NCBI RefSeq assembly: GCF_019966595.1
Contig: NZ_JAINFJ010000001.1
Coordinates: 248,001-312,000, forward strand
Reading direction: 5' to 3'
DNA length: 64,000 bases
Source of the DNA: Oricola indica
Lineage (GTDB): Bacteria; Pseudomonadota; Alphaproteobacteria; Rhizobiales; Rhizobiaceae
Every line of letters begins with the position of its first letter. Position 1 is the stretch's first letter. A model generated the notes under the pieces. The model had not been told where the DNA came from, made no database searches, and saw only the letters and a program-made list of their open reading frames with translations. Positions 35,471-43,886 of the stretch are shown in pieces. The translations under genes and the position numbers were made by a program.

Positions 35471-36445
35471 TCAGCGTCCGAATTCGAAGGCCTGCTTGCC
35501 GACGAGCTTCTTGCGCAACCAGGCCGAAAGCTGGTCCACGCAGATGATCGTGACGAACAGGAGAAGGATGATGGCGAGCGTCTTGGCCTCGTGGCCGCGG
35601 CTGATCGAAAGCCTCAGCGCCTCGCCGATGCCGCCGGCGCCAACCGCGCCGAGAATGGTCGAGGCGCGCACATTGATCTCGAGGCGGAGCAGGAAATAGC
35701 TGATGAAGTTCGGCATGACCTGCGGCACGATGCCGAACCAGACGCGCTCGAACCAGTTTCCGCCCACCGCGCGCAGGCCCTCGTCGGGCTTCATGTCGGC
35801 GTTTTCGACGACCTCGAAGAACATCTTGCCGAGCGCGCCGATCGTGTGGATCGCCACCGCGATCATCGCCGGGATTGGCCCCAGCGAGAAAATCGCCAGG
35901 AAGAAGCCCGCAATGACGATTTCGGGAAAGGCGCGCAGGATTTCCATGAGGCGGCGCACAACAAAGCGCAGCCAGCGCGACCCCGTCAGGTTCTTCGCCG
36001 CGATGAAGCTGAAGATGAAGCCGAACGTGAAGCCGATCAACGTCGCGAACACCGCGATGTTCAGCGTTTCCAGCATCTTGTAGAAATATTCCGGAACGTA
36101 GAGGTTCTCGGTGATGTAGACCCGGCCGACCGGGTAATTGTACTGCAGACTGCCGGTGTCGTAGGGGCTCGGCAGGTCGAACAGGGCGCGCCAGACTTCC
36201 CACCCGTCACGCGGGATCAGGTCGCCGACGAAATCGAAGAAATGCGGCAGGCGATCGAAAAACTTGCCCGCATTGGTCTCGTTGGCGAACCACAGCGACG
36301 CGACCAGCGCGATCGCCAGAGCGACAAGTCCGCCGATGGTGTAGAGTCGCCTGGTGGCGTTGAGGTCGCGCCAGTGACGCTCGACGTCATAACGCCCGTC
36401 CCCGCTCACATAGGCGCCATGCGCGGATGCATCTGTCACGGCCAT
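35471..36445 (-). CDS. phnE: Phosphonate ABC transporter permease PhnE1
   Basis: 324 residues. One membrane segment at ~38-55, a ~90-residue periplasmic stretch, then the permease core beginning at MLETLNIAVFATLIGFTFGFIFSF, with the EAA-type loop EGLRAVGGNWFERVWFGIVPQVMP and GAVGAGGIGEALRLS. This is the shorter of two PhnE paralogues and partners PhnE2 in the phosphonate importer. Confidence 0.9.
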   Translation of the reverse strand: MAVTDASAHGAYVSGDGRYDVERHWRDLNATRRLYTIGGLVALAIALVASLWFANETNAGKFFDRLPHFFDFVGDLIPRDGWEVWRALFDLPSPYDTGSLQYNYPVGRVYITENLYVPEYFYKMLETLNIAVFATLIGFTFGFIFSFIAAKNLTGSRWLRFVVRRLMEILRAFPEIVIAGFFLAIFSLGPIPAMIAVAIHTIGALGKMFFEVVENADMKPDEGLRAVGGNWFERVWFGIVPQVMPNFISYFLLRLEINVRASTILGAVGAGGIGEALRLSISRGHEAKTLAIILLLFVTIICVDQLSAWLRKKLVGKQAFEFGR

Positions 36446-36514
36446 CGATCAGATCCGAAAGAGGAAAAAGCCGCCGCGGCCCGGAAGCCGCGGCGATCGG
36501 GAAGGTCGTGGACC

Positions 36515-37423
36515 TTACGAGCCGATCTTCGCCTTGCGAGCGGCGATGATGGTCTCATAGAAGGACTGGTCGACGTCGACGAAGCCCTTGTAGTCGCCGC
36601 CCTGGATGGCGGAGAAACAAGCCGGATCGGATTCCGGAAGCGCCTTCATCCAGGAGATGAACTTGGCGCGGACGTCCTGGTCGAGCTTGTTCGAAACGAC
36701 GATCGGGCCGTTCGGGATCAGCGGAGACTTCCAGACTTCGACAACGTCGTTCATGTCCAGAAGGCCCTTGTCGACCATCTTGCGGATGTTGCCCGAGGTG
36801 TAGCCGTCGGCATAGTCGCCAACGCCCGACGACCAGGTCACGGCGCCGTCGAAATTACCCTTCAGCATCTCCAGAACGACGTTCTCGTGGCCGCCGCCGA
36901 AACCGGTTTCACCGAAATAGTCCTCGACCTTCGCACCAAGCTGAGCCGGCAGGGCGACAGCCGGGACGAGGTAGCCGGAGGTGGAGTCCGGATCGGCGAA
37001 GCCGAGCTTCTTGCCCTTCATGTCTTCCAGCGTATTGATGCTGGAATCCTTGCGGGCGAGCATGATGGAATAATAGCCGGTCGCACCGTCGGTCTGAACC
37101 GTGGTCAGGACCGGATCGACCGCGTCCGGATCGGTCAAATAGACCTTGGCGTAACCGGAAGCGCCGAGCTCGGCGTAATCGAGCGTGCCGCCGAGCAGGC
37201 CCTGGATCGTGCCGTCATAGTCGGCAGCCGGGAACAGCTTGACTTCCTTGACGCCGATGGCTTCCGGAAGCTGGTCGACCAGGCACTGGAAGTTGCGCAG
37301 GCGGTCGGCTTCGTTTTCACCGCCGAGGATGCCGATACGGAACACGTCCTGTGCCTGTGCGGAAACGGAACCGGTCGCGATGGCGGCGACAGCGGCGGTT
37401 GCGAGAAGGAGTTTCTTGAGCAT
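36515..37423 (-). CDS. phnD: Phosphonate ABC transporter substrate-binding protein PhnD
   Basis: 302 residues from ATG 37423, preceded by AGGAGAG. Residues 1-24 are a signal peptide (ending GSVSAQA). The PhnD family is seen in FRIGILGGENEADRLRNFQCLVDQL, GGTLDYAELGASGYAKVYL, KKLGFADPDSTSGYLVP, and NFDGAVTWSSGVGDYADG. It captures phosphonates in the periplasm for PhnE1/E2 and PhnC. The frame continues upstream to 37729, but this overlaps phnC and is not gene. Confidence 0.93.
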   Translation of the reverse strand: MLKKLLLATAAVAAIATGSVSAQAQDVFRIGILGGENEADRLRNFQCLVDQLPEAIGVKEVKLFPAADYDGTIQGLLGGTLDYAELGASGYAKVYLTDPDAVDPVLTTVQTDGATGYYSIMLARKDSSINTLEDMKGKKLGFADPDSTSGYLVPAVALPAQLGAKVEDYFGETGFGGGHENVVLEMLKGNFDGAVTWSSGVGDYADGYTSGNIRKMVDKGLLDMNDVVEVWKSPLIPNGPIVVSNKLDQDVRAKFISWMKALPESDPACFSAIQGGDYKGFVDVDQSFYETIIAARKAKIGS

Positions 37424-37521
37424 TTCGTCTCTCCTGTTTGGGGCAAGCCCCCGATTGATGGTCGTTCGAAAAACGCATCCGCGCGACGCGACCGACATCG
37501 CGCGAAATCCTTGTCTCTCCG

Positions 37522-38361
37522 TCAGGGCCGCGCAGCGGCCACTTCCGGTTCGGGTTTGGGCGTGACCTTGTCGCGGCCCGCACCGAAGCTCGTCGAGGTG
37601 ACCGCCTCCGAGAACGCCTCCTCCAGCGCATCCGCGCCGTAGATGCGCCGCGCGGCGGCTTCGGTCAGATCGTCTGGCGTACCGTCGAACACCACCTCGC
37701 CGCCCGACATGCCGATGATGCGCTCGCAATAGGCGCGCGCGGTGTCGAGCGTGTGCAGATTGGTGATGACGGTGATGCCGTCGCTCTGGTTGATGTCGCG
37801 CAGCGACTGCATGACGATCTGCGCGTTGCGCGGATCGAGCGAGGCGATCGGCTCGTCTGCCAGGATCACCTTCGGCTGCTGCATCAGCGCGCGCGCGATG
37901 GCGACGCGCTGCTGCTGGCCGCCCGAAAGCGTGCCGGCCCTCTGCATGGCAGTCTTCGCGATATCGAGGCGCTCCAGCGAGGCGATCGCCATGGCGCGTT
38001 CCTCGCGAGTGAACATGTTCAGAATGCTCGACAGTGTCGAGCGATGGTTCAGCCGGCCAAGAAGCACATTGGTCAGCACGTCGATGCGCGGCACCAGGTT
38101 GAACTGCTGGAAGATCATCGCGCAGTCGCGCTGCCAGTTGCGCAGCGTCTGTCCCGAAATCGACGATACTTCCGCGCCCTCGAAAACGATCCGGCCCTCG
38201 GACGGGTCGATCAGGCGATTGATCATGCGAAGAAGGGTCGATTTGCCGGCGCCCGATGCTCCGATGACGCCGACCATCTGGCCGGAGGGGATCGTCAGGG
38301 AGACGGACTTGACGGCCGCATTGGCGCCGAAACGGCGAGTCACATTCGTGATTTCGAGCAC
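37522..38361 (-). CDS. phnC: Phosphonate ABC transporter ATP-binding protein PhnC
   Basis: 279 residues. Walker [11 protein letters not shown]-loop [19 protein letters not shown], signature [14 protein letters not shown], Walker [13 protein letters not shown], and the H-loop [16 protein letters not shown] (His in NLHT). The [16 protein letters not shown] segment is typical of PhnC. A 237-base gap upstream, unusual in this tight operon, holds PHO-box-like repeats, so phnC probably has its own promoter serving phnCDE1E2MN. Confidence 0.92.
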   Translation of the reverse strand: MLEITNVTRRFGANAAVKSVSLTIPSGQMVGVIGASGAGKSTLLRMINRLIDPSEGRIVFEGAEVSSISGQTLRNWQRDCAMIFQQFNLVPRIDVLTNVLLGRLNHRSTLSSILNMFTREERAMAIASLERLDIAKTAMQRAGTLSGGQQQRVAIARALMQQPKVILADEPIASLDPRNAQIVMQSLRDINQSDGITVITNLHTLDTARAYCERIIGMSGGEVVFDGTPDDLTEAAARRIYGADALEEAFSEAVTSTSFGAGRDKVTPKPEPEVAAARP

Positions 38362-38422
38362 TGGCGAACCCCGCGTTCCGACTGTTCCATCCGGGGGTCT
38401 AAGCGGCTTGGATCACCGCAAA

Positions 38423-38451
38423 ATGTCAGTTCGATATCAATTGCGTGACAC
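38423..38451 (-). promoter_or_regulatory. Degenerate PHO-box-like repeats upstream of phnC
   Basis: On the minus strand TGTCAC, TGATAT and TGACAT recur with an 11-base period, the spacing of PhoB boxes, about 60-90 bases before the phnC start. The match to CTGTCAT is partial in each unit. Confidence 0.4.
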
Positions 38452-38541
38452 TGTACGGTCGCTTGTGGACGAACTTCAGCCCGCCCTTTTTCGCGGCATT
38501 CCGGGCTTTTCCGGGTGATCGACAGACAGAGGCACAGCCGG

Positions 38542-38559
38542 ATGTCATCCGACTGTCAA
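38542..38559 (+). promoter_or_regulatory. PHO-box-like tandem repeat in the phnC leader region
   Basis: ATGTCAT-CCGA-CTGTCAA shows two 7-base units 11 bases apart, closely matching the PhoB consensus on the plus strand. It reads away from phnC, so either it works in both orientations or its role is different. It is in the 237-base gap between phnC and the acetyltransferase. Confidence 0.45.
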
Positions 38560-38598
38560 CAAAATCGGCGGATCAGGCAGTTACGCTGCGGAAATGAT

Positions 38599-39216
38599 TC
38601 AGGTGGATTCGTATTTTTCCAGAAATTCCTCGATATCGAGGCTCCGGAAATCGTCCAGCGAAGCGCGCAGCGCCGCGTGCTCCCAGTCCCACCAGGCCAG
38701 CGCCTGAAGTCGCTCGGCGATAGCTTTGGGAAAGCGTTCGCGGATCGGTCTTGCCGGCACGCCGCCGACGATTGTGTAGGGCGCCACGTCCTTCGAGACG
38801 ACGGCCCCGGCCCCGATCGCCGCGCCGTCGCCGATGGTCACACCCGGAAGCACGGTCGAACCGTGGCCGAACCAGGTGTCGTGGCCAACGGTCACCATGT
38901 TCTCGCGCCGCCATTCGAAGAACTGCTCCTCGTTGGAGGCATCCGCCCAGTAGTCGCCCGCACGATAGGTGAAATGATGCAGCGTCGGCCGCCACGTCGG
39001 ATGGTTGGTCGCGTTGAAACGCACATTCGATGCGATATTGGCGAATTTGCCGATCCGTGCGCACCAGGCGCTGCAGTCCTGCATCATATAGGAATAGTCG
39101 CCGAGTGCCGTCTCGTGCACGCGGCAACGTTCGGCGATTTCGGTATAGCGACCGAGCGCCGAGCCCGTCACCTCGGCGGTCGGGTGAACCAGCGGTTCTT
39201 CGGAGAGCCTGGTCAC
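38599..39216 (-). CDS. Hexapeptide-repeat acetyltransferase associated with the C-P lyase operon
   Basis: 205 residues from a GTG at 39216, overlapping the phnL stop (GTGA). Left-handed beta-helix repeats are visible (IGKFANIASNVRFN, TVGHDTWFGHGSTVLPGVTIGDGAAIGAGAVVSKDV), ending in the YTIVGGVPARPIRERFP acetyltransferase signature. Such proteins are common in rhizobial phn operons and may acetylate aminophosphonates, a role served by the unrelated PhnO in E. coli. The substrate is inferred. Confidence 0.83.
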   Translation of the reverse strand: MTRLSEEPLVHPTAEVTGSALGRYTEIAERCRVHETALGDYSYMMQDCSAWCARIGKFANIASNVRFNATNHPTWRPTLHHFTYRAGDYWADASNEEQFFEWRRENMVTVGHDTWFGHGSTVLPGVTIGDGAAIGAGAVVSKDVAPYTIVGGVPARPIRERFPKAIAERLQALAWWDWEHAALRASLDDFRSLDIEEFLEKYEST

Positions 39217-39917
39217 GCGGCCTTCGCCGCCGCGAATTGCGTCACGTCGATGACCGCGTCGGCAACCTCGTCGCGCACGTCCTGATCGTGGAAAATGCCG
39301 AGAAGCGCGACATGCGCCGCCTTCTTCTCCGAGATCATGTCGATCACCACCTGCCGGTTTTTCGCATCGAGCGAAGCCGTCGGCTCGTCGAGAAGCAGAA
39401 CCGGGTGATCCGTGATGAAGCCGCGCGCGATGTTCACACGCTGCTGCTCGCCGCCGGAGAAGGTCGCTGGCGGCAAATCCCATAGCGTTTCGGGCAGGTT
39501 CAGCCGCGAAAACAGCTCCGCCGCCCGGTCGCGCGCCGCCTGAGGATCGGCGCCTCGCTGGACCAGCGGCTCGGCCGCGACGTCGAGTGCGGAAACTCGC
39601 GGCACGACGCGCAGGAACTGGCTGACATAGCCGATCGTGTCGCGCCGCACCGCCAGGACAGTTCGCGGGTCGGCGCTGGCAAGATCGACGTAGTCACCGG
39701 CGTGCTTGATCAGGATCTGACCGCGCTCGACGCCATAATTGCCGTAGAGCATCTTCAGAATGGAGCTCTTCCCTGCACCCGACGGACCGCCGAGCACGGC
39801 GCACGCACCCGCCTTCAGCGAGAAATCGACATGCTCGACCACCGGGATAACGATCCCGCCGCGCAGATGCATAACGAAGCTTTTGGAAACATCGGAAACG
39901 ACGACAGGCGTGGGCAT
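39213..39917 (-). CDS. phnL: C-P lyase system ATPase subunit PhnL
   Basis: 234 residues from ATG 39917 (MPTPVVVSDV). Walker A GPSGAGKSS, signature FSGGEQQRVNIARG, Walker B VLLLDEPTAS. The family feature KMLYGNYGVERGQI follows the P-loop. PhnL belongs to the C-P lyase complex rather than transport. The gene starts 14 bases after phnK. Confidence 0.92.
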   Translation of the reverse strand: MPTPVVVSDVSKSFVMHLRGGIVIPVVEHVDFSLKAGACAVLGGPSGAGKSSILKMLYGNYGVERGQILIKHAGDYVDLASADPRTVLAVRRDTIGYVSQFLRVVPRVSALDVAAEPLVQRGADPQAARDRAAELFSRLNLPETLWDLPPATFSGGEQQRVNIARGFITDHPVLLLDEPTASLDAKNRQVVIDMISEKKAAHVALLGIFHDQDVRDEVADAVIDVTQFAAAKAA

Positions 39918-39931
39918 CGTTGCGCTCCTTC

Positions 39932-40708
39932 TCAGACTTGCAGGATCGAGGACACGAGGAGTTGCGTGTATGGCGCGCGCGGATCGTCCAGCACCCGGTC
40001 GGTCAGTCCGGTCTCCACCACCTTCCCGTCCTTCATCACCATCATGCGATGCGACAGCAGGCGGGCGACCGCGAGATCGTGGGTGACGACAACGACCGCG
40101 AGGCCGAGATCGTTGACGAGACCGCGCAGAAGGTCGAGCAGGCGCGCCTGGACCGAGACGTCGAGACCGCCGGTCGGCTCGTCCATGAAGACGAGACGCG
40201 GCCCGGTGACGAGATTGCGCGCGATCTGCAGCCGCTGGCGCATGCCGCCCGAAAAGGAGCGCGGCTGGTCGTCGATGCGATCCTCGGTAATCTCGACGCG
40301 GCCGAGCCAGTCGGCCGCCGTCTCGCGAATGTTCCCGTAGTGGCGCTCGCCGACGGCCATCAGCCGCTCCCCCACATTGGCGCCTGCCGAGACACTCATC
40401 CGCAAACCGTCGGCCGGGTTCTGGTGCACGAAACCCCAGTCGGTGCGCATCAGGAAACGCCGTTCCGCCTCGCCCATCCGGTAGAGATCGCGGAACTGGC
40501 CGTCGCGCATGCGATAGCTGACGGTGCCGGCGGTCGGCATCAGGCGCGTGGAGATGCAGTTCAGCAGCGTCGTCTTGCCCGAGCCGGATTCGCCAACGAT
40601 GGCGAGTACCTCGCCTGGCCACAATTCGAAGCTGACATCCTGGCATCCGATCCGGCTGCCGTAGAACTTCGAAACCCCGCTGACGCGCAGGAGCGGTTCG
40701 TCACTCAT
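39932..40708 (-). CDS. phnK: C-P lyase system ATPase subunit PhnK
   Basis: 258 residues from ATG 40708, overlapping the phnJ stop (ATGA). Walker A GESGSGKTT, signature FSGGMRQRLQIARN, Walker B LVFMDEPTGGLD, H-loop VVTHDLAVAR. The insert GFVHQNPADGLRMSVSAGANV near the Q-loop is characteristic of PhnK. It binds the PhnGHIJ core as a dimeric ATPase. Confidence 0.93.
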   Translation of the reverse strand: MSDEPLLRVSGVSKFYGSRIGCQDVSFELWPGEVLAIVGESGSGKTTLLNCISTRLMPTAGTVSYRMRDGQFRDLYRMGEAERRFLMRTDWGFVHQNPADGLRMSVSAGANVGERLMAVGERHYGNIRETAADWLGRVEITEDRIDDQPRSFSGGMRQRLQIARNLVTGPRLVFMDEPTGGLDVSVQARLLDLLRGLVNDLGLAVVVVTHDLAVARLLSHRMMVMKDGKVVETGLTDRVLDDPRAPYTQLLVSSILQV

Positions 40709-41607
40709 TCTGCCGCCTCCATCGCTTCGCCGGAGAGATGGCCGCGATGGCCCTCGGCTCGGCGCTCTTCGCAAAAATCGGTATCGGAACAAACGAACAT
40801 CCGCCCGCCCCGATCGTCGAGGATCACCTCGTCGAGATAGACGCCATGCGCACCGCACAGCGCGCACGGCTCCTCGAATGTCTGGATCTCGAACGGATAG
40901 TCCTCGAAATCGAGGCTGACGACATTCGTATGCGGTGGCACGGCATAGATGCGCTTCTCGCGCCCCGCCCCGAACAGCTGAAGAGCATCCGACATGTGCA
41001 TCTTCGGATTGTCGAATTTCGGCGTCGGCGACGGGTCCATCACGTAGCGTCCTTCAACCTTGACCGGATAGGCATAGGTGGTGGCGATATGGCCGTTGCG
41101 GGCGATGTCCTCGTAGAGCTTCACATGCATCAGCCCATACTCGGCAAGCGCGTGCATCTTGCGCGTTTCGGTCTCGCGCGGTTCGAGGAACCGCAAAGGT
41201 TCGGGGATCGGCACCTGGTAGACGAGGATTTGGCCTTCCGTGAGTTTTTCCTCGGGGATCCGGTGGCGCGTCTGGATGATTGTCGCCTCGCCGGTCCTAG
41301 TCGTCGTCTCGACATCGGCAACCTTGGCGAAGAAGGCGCGGATCGAAACAGCATTGGTGGTATCGTCCGCGCCCTGGTCGATGACCTTGAGCGTATCGTC
41401 CGGGCCGATGATCGAGGCCGTCACCTGCACGCCGCCCGTACCCCAGCCATAGGGCATCGGCATCTCACGGCTGGCGAACGGCACCTGGTAACCCGGAATG
41501 GCGATCCCCTTGAGGATCGCGCGCCGGATCATCCGCTTGGTCTGCTCGTCGAGATAGGCGAAATTGTAACTCGCCAACCCGTCCTCGATTTCGGTCTCCA
41601 ATGTCAT
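40705..41607 (-). CDS. phnJ: Alpha-D-ribose 1-methylphosphonate 5-phosphate C-P lyase PhnJ
   Basis: 300 residues. The radical-SAM cluster motif CxxCx21Cx5C is intact (Cys248, Cys251, Cys273, Cys279), each seven residues beyond the E. coli positions. Gly39 in IPGYQVPFASREMPMPYGW corresponds to the E. coli glycyl-radical residue Gly32. It breaks the carbon-phosphorus bond, releasing methane (for methylphosphonate) and a cyclic ribose phosphate. It overlaps phnK and phnI by four bases. Confidence 0.96.
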   Translation of the reverse strand: MTLETEIEDGLASYNFAYLDEQTKRMIRRAILKGIAIPGYQVPFASREMPMPYGWGTGGVQVTASIIGPDDTLKVIDQGADDTTNAVSIRAFFAKVADVETTTRTGEATIIQTRHRIPEEKLTEGQILVYQVPIPEPLRFLEPRETETRKMHALAEYGLMHVKLYEDIARNGHIATTYAYPVKVEGRYVMDPSPTPKFDNPKMHMSDALQLFGAGREKRIYAVPPHTNVVSLDFEDYPFEIQTFEEPCALCGAHGVYLDEVILDDRGGRMFVCSDTDFCEERRAEGHRGHLSGEAMEAAE

Positions 41608-42707
41608 TCCGCCGCCTCCGGCATGGCCTCGTCTCCGCCCTGTTTGCGCGCATGTTCGCCCCGCATGCGGCGCACCAGATCCAGTTCGGCCTGAAAATCG
41701 ACATAGTGCGGCAGCTTCAGATGCTCGACGAAGCCCGTCGCCTGGACGTTGTCGGAATGCGAGATCACGAATTCCTCGTCCTGCGCCGGCGCGAACTTGT
41801 CCTCGCCGAGTTCATCGGCGCGCAGCGCCCGGTCGCATAGGGCCACCGCCATCGCCTTGCGCTCCGACTGTCCGAAGACCAGCCCGTAGCCGCGCGTGAA
41901 TTGCGGCGGCGCCTTGGCCGATCCCTTGAACTGGTTGACCATCTGGCACTCGGTAACGCGGATGCGCCCGAGTGAAACCGTCAGACCCAGTTCAGGCATC
42001 CTGTATTCGACCTCCACTTCGCCGATGCGGATTTCACCGACGAAGGGATGCGAGCGGGCATAGCCGCGCTGTGTCGAGTAACCGAGCGCAAGCAGGAACC
42101 CCTCGTCGCCCCGCGCCAGCGCCTGCAGCCGTGTATCGCGGCCCATCGGAAATTCCATCGGCGTGCGCGTCAGGTCGCCGATCTCCTCGCCTCCGGTCTC
42201 GCCGTCGGCTTCGATCAGCCCTTCCTGCGCCAGGATGTCGGACACCCGCATCGCCGGAACGCCGTCGCCCTCGCGCGCTTCCGGGTCGTCCGGCGCATCG
42301 TCGCCGGCGAGGGACGGATCGAGCAGTCTGTGCGTGTAGTCGAAGGTCGGCCCAAGCATCTGGCCGCCCGGCAAATCCTTGTAGGTCGCCGAGACACGCC
42401 GCTCGACCTGCATCGCGCCGGTATCGATCGGCTCGGAATATCCGAAGCGCGGCAGCGTCGTACGATAGGCGCGCAGCAGGAAGATCGCCTCAATCAAGTC
42501 GCCCCGCGCCTGCTTGATCGCCAAAGCCGCGAGTTCGCGGTCGTAAACCGAGCCTTCGGCCATCACCCGGTCGCAGGCCAGCGCAAGCTGTTCGGCGATC
42601 TGGCCGAGTGTCAGAGACGGCAGAGAACGGTCGCCCCGCCGCCGGTCGGCGAGCAGTCGGTGCGCATTGCGAATGGCGGCCTCGCCGCCCTTGACCGCGA
42701 CATACAT
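41604..42707 (-). CDS. phnI: C-P lyase core subunit PhnI
   Basis: 367 residues from ATG 42707 (MYVAVKGGEAAIRNAHRL), the conserved PhnI N-terminus. The frame is open upstream to 43388 through phnH but has no likeness there. Conserved parts include LPRFGYSEPIDTGAMQVERR, GFLLALGYSTQRGYARSHPFV, FGQSERKAMAVALCDRAL, and SHSDNVQATGFVEHLKLPHYVDF. It forms the nucleosidase core with PhnG, PhnH and PhnJ. Confidence 0.93.
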   Translation of the reverse strand: MYVAVKGGEAAIRNAHRLLADRRRGDRSLPSLTLGQIAEQLALACDRVMAEGSVYDRELAALAIKQARGDLIEAIFLLRAYRTTLPRFGYSEPIDTGAMQVERRVSATYKDLPGGQMLGPTFDYTHRLLDPSLAGDDAPDDPEAREGDGVPAMRVSDILAQEGLIEADGETGGEEIGDLTRTPMEFPMGRDTRLQALARGDEGFLLALGYSTQRGYARSHPFVGEIRIGEVEVEYRMPELGLTVSLGRIRVTECQMVNQFKGSAKAPPQFTRGYGLVFGQSERKAMAVALCDRALRADELGEDKFAPAQDEEFVISHSDNVQATGFVEHLKLPHYVDFQAELDLVRRMRGEHARKQGGDEAMPEAAE

Positions 42708-42709
42708 GG

Positions 42710-43318
42710 CTAGGCCTCCCCGTTCCCGATCCGCGTGGTGCGTGGCAGGCAGGCGATCGCATCCGGAGCGGCGAGAACGAGATCGAGCCCGCGCGGATAG
42801 AGATCGTTGATCGCCTGCCACTGCATCTCGAAATGGCCCGGCAATGGGCGCGGCGCGATGCTGTTCGTCGTCCTGATGCCCGGGCCGGAAAGCCTCAGCA
42901 CCGGACCATCGGACAAAGATGCCATCTGCAGGATTACCGTCGTCGAACGATCCGGATACTCCTGCGTACCGAGCGCGAAGCCGGTCAGCGGCGGCAGGTG
43001 TGCCGGGTTGGACGCAATCGCGAAAACGGCATCGGACGGCATCTGCGCGAGCGGCGCGCCCGTATGGAAAGCGAGCCAGCCCGCAACGGCCTCGTTCTTC
43101 GCCATTTCCGCTTCGAGCCAGACCGGCGTGTCGCCATCGGCCAGTGTTAGCGCCACTGCGGCGGCGGCAGCGTTCAGCGGCGCCGGCGGGCTGATGCCCG
43201 CGTCTATCGGGAGTACCGAGCCGGGCCGCGCCATCGCGTCCATCACAGCGCGAAACACCGATTGCGACGCGAAAACCGGATCGGCGAAACCGCCTTCGAC
43301 GATATGTGCCGTTGCCAT
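42710..43318 (-). CDS. phnH: C-P lyase core subunit PhnH
   Basis: 202 residues. PhnH family segments: GGFADPVFASQSVFRAVMDAMARPG at the N-terminus, LTLADGDTPVWL, and DGPVLRLSGPGIRTTNSI. It is a structural part of the PhnGHIJ complex. The start overlaps the phnG stop by one base (TGATG), and the stop lies two bases before phnI. Confidence 0.92.
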   Translation of the reverse strand: MATAHIVEGGFADPVFASQSVFRAVMDAMARPGSVLPIDAGISPPAPLNAAAAAVALTLADGDTPVWLEAEMAKNEAVAGWLAFHTGAPLAQMPSDAVFAIASNPAHLPPLTGFALGTQEYPDRSTTVILQMASLSDGPVLRLSGPGIRTTNSIAPRPLPGHFEMQWQAINDLYPRGLDLVLAAPDAIACLPRTTRIGNGEA

Positions 43319-43782
43319 CAGTCTTCTCCGCGAACCATGGTGAAGAAATCGACCTTCGTGGCCGCCGTCTCCGCCTTGCGCTTCGCATCGCGTTCGGCGA
43401 GCGCGGCGGTCAGCGGCGTAACGATCTCCTGGTCGATTTTCGAAGCCATTTCATTGTCTTGCGCCAGCGCGTCGAGAATCGCGATCAGCTTGGCCTTGAG
43501 CCTGTCGCGCCCCAGCGTCACGGCGTGACCGACCGCACCATTGTCCAGGCGTACGGTGGCGCGGGTCGCGGTCGCCTCGCCGAAGTTGAACGGGGAGCCG
43601 CCACCGCCGATACGCCCGCGCAGCGCGATCAGCCCGGTTTCTGGGCCGCGCACCATCTCGCAGGCCGGGTCGATCCCGAGCCCGTTCCACAGCGTCAGCA
43701 AATCCTTCCCGTCGGCCAGCGCCAACGCGGACAGCCTTTGCGCGCGCGTCTCCTCCACCGAATTGTCCGTCATCGCATTCAT
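43318..43782 (-). CDS. phnG: C-P lyase core subunit PhnG
   Basis: 154 residues from ATG 43782 (MNAMTDNSVEE); ATG 43797 and ATG 43773 are in frame. ATG 43797 is unlikely because it overlaps a -10-like TATAGA (43797-43802, minus strand) next to the operator. Conserved parts are MVRGPETGLIALRGRIGGGG, the FNFGEATATRATVRL segment, and VDFFTMVRG at the C-terminus, which matches E. coli PhnG. First gene of the phnGHIJKL run. Confidence 0.9.
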   Translation of the reverse strand: MNAMTDNSVEETRAQRLSALALADGKDLLTLWNGLGIDPACEMVRGPETGLIALRGRIGGGGSPFNFGEATATRATVRLDNGAVGHAVTLGRDRLKAKLIAILDALAQDNEMASKIDQEIVTPLTAALAERDAKRKAETAATKVDFFTMVRGED

Positions 43783-43803
43783 GGTCCGGTTTCGCATCTA
43801 TAT

Positions 43804-43823
43804 TTGTCTATTGATATAGACAA
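43804..43823. promoter_or_regulatory. Perfect 20-base palindrome, probable PhnF operator
   Basis: TTGTCTAT-TGAT-ATAGACAA has perfect 8-base arms around four bases and lies in the 104-base gap between divergent phnG and phnF. A partial copy TTAGACA follows at ~43832-43838. GntR/UTRA-family regulators such as PhnF bind TCTAGA-like dyads of this type. The left arm adjoins the -10-like TATAGA of the phnG promoter. Confidence 0.7.
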
Positions 43824-43886
43824 CTAAACATATTAGACACCTAGCCGTCTGCGGTGACAAGAGTGTGACAGGATGCGCGAAAAGGA

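Noticed and set aside
35469-36203. In-frame upstream extension of phnE2 into phnE1
   Set aside because: The region encodes PhnE1 in another frame; the ATG at 35468 two bases after the phnE1 stop gives the expected PhnE2 N-terminus.
32174-37642. Several 590-680-codon plus-strand open frames across the phn genes
   Set aside because: Low-likeness Arg/Asp/Gly-rich translations antisense to phnM, phnE1/E2 and phnD, which have clear motifs.
42708-43388. In-frame upstream extension of phnI
   Set aside because: It covers phnH in another frame; PhnI alignment starts at MYVAV (42707).
43318-43797. phnG starting at the first ATG (43797)
   Set aside because: That ATG overlaps a -10-like TATAGA next to the PhnF palindrome and has no ribosome site; later ATGs fit the PhnG family length.
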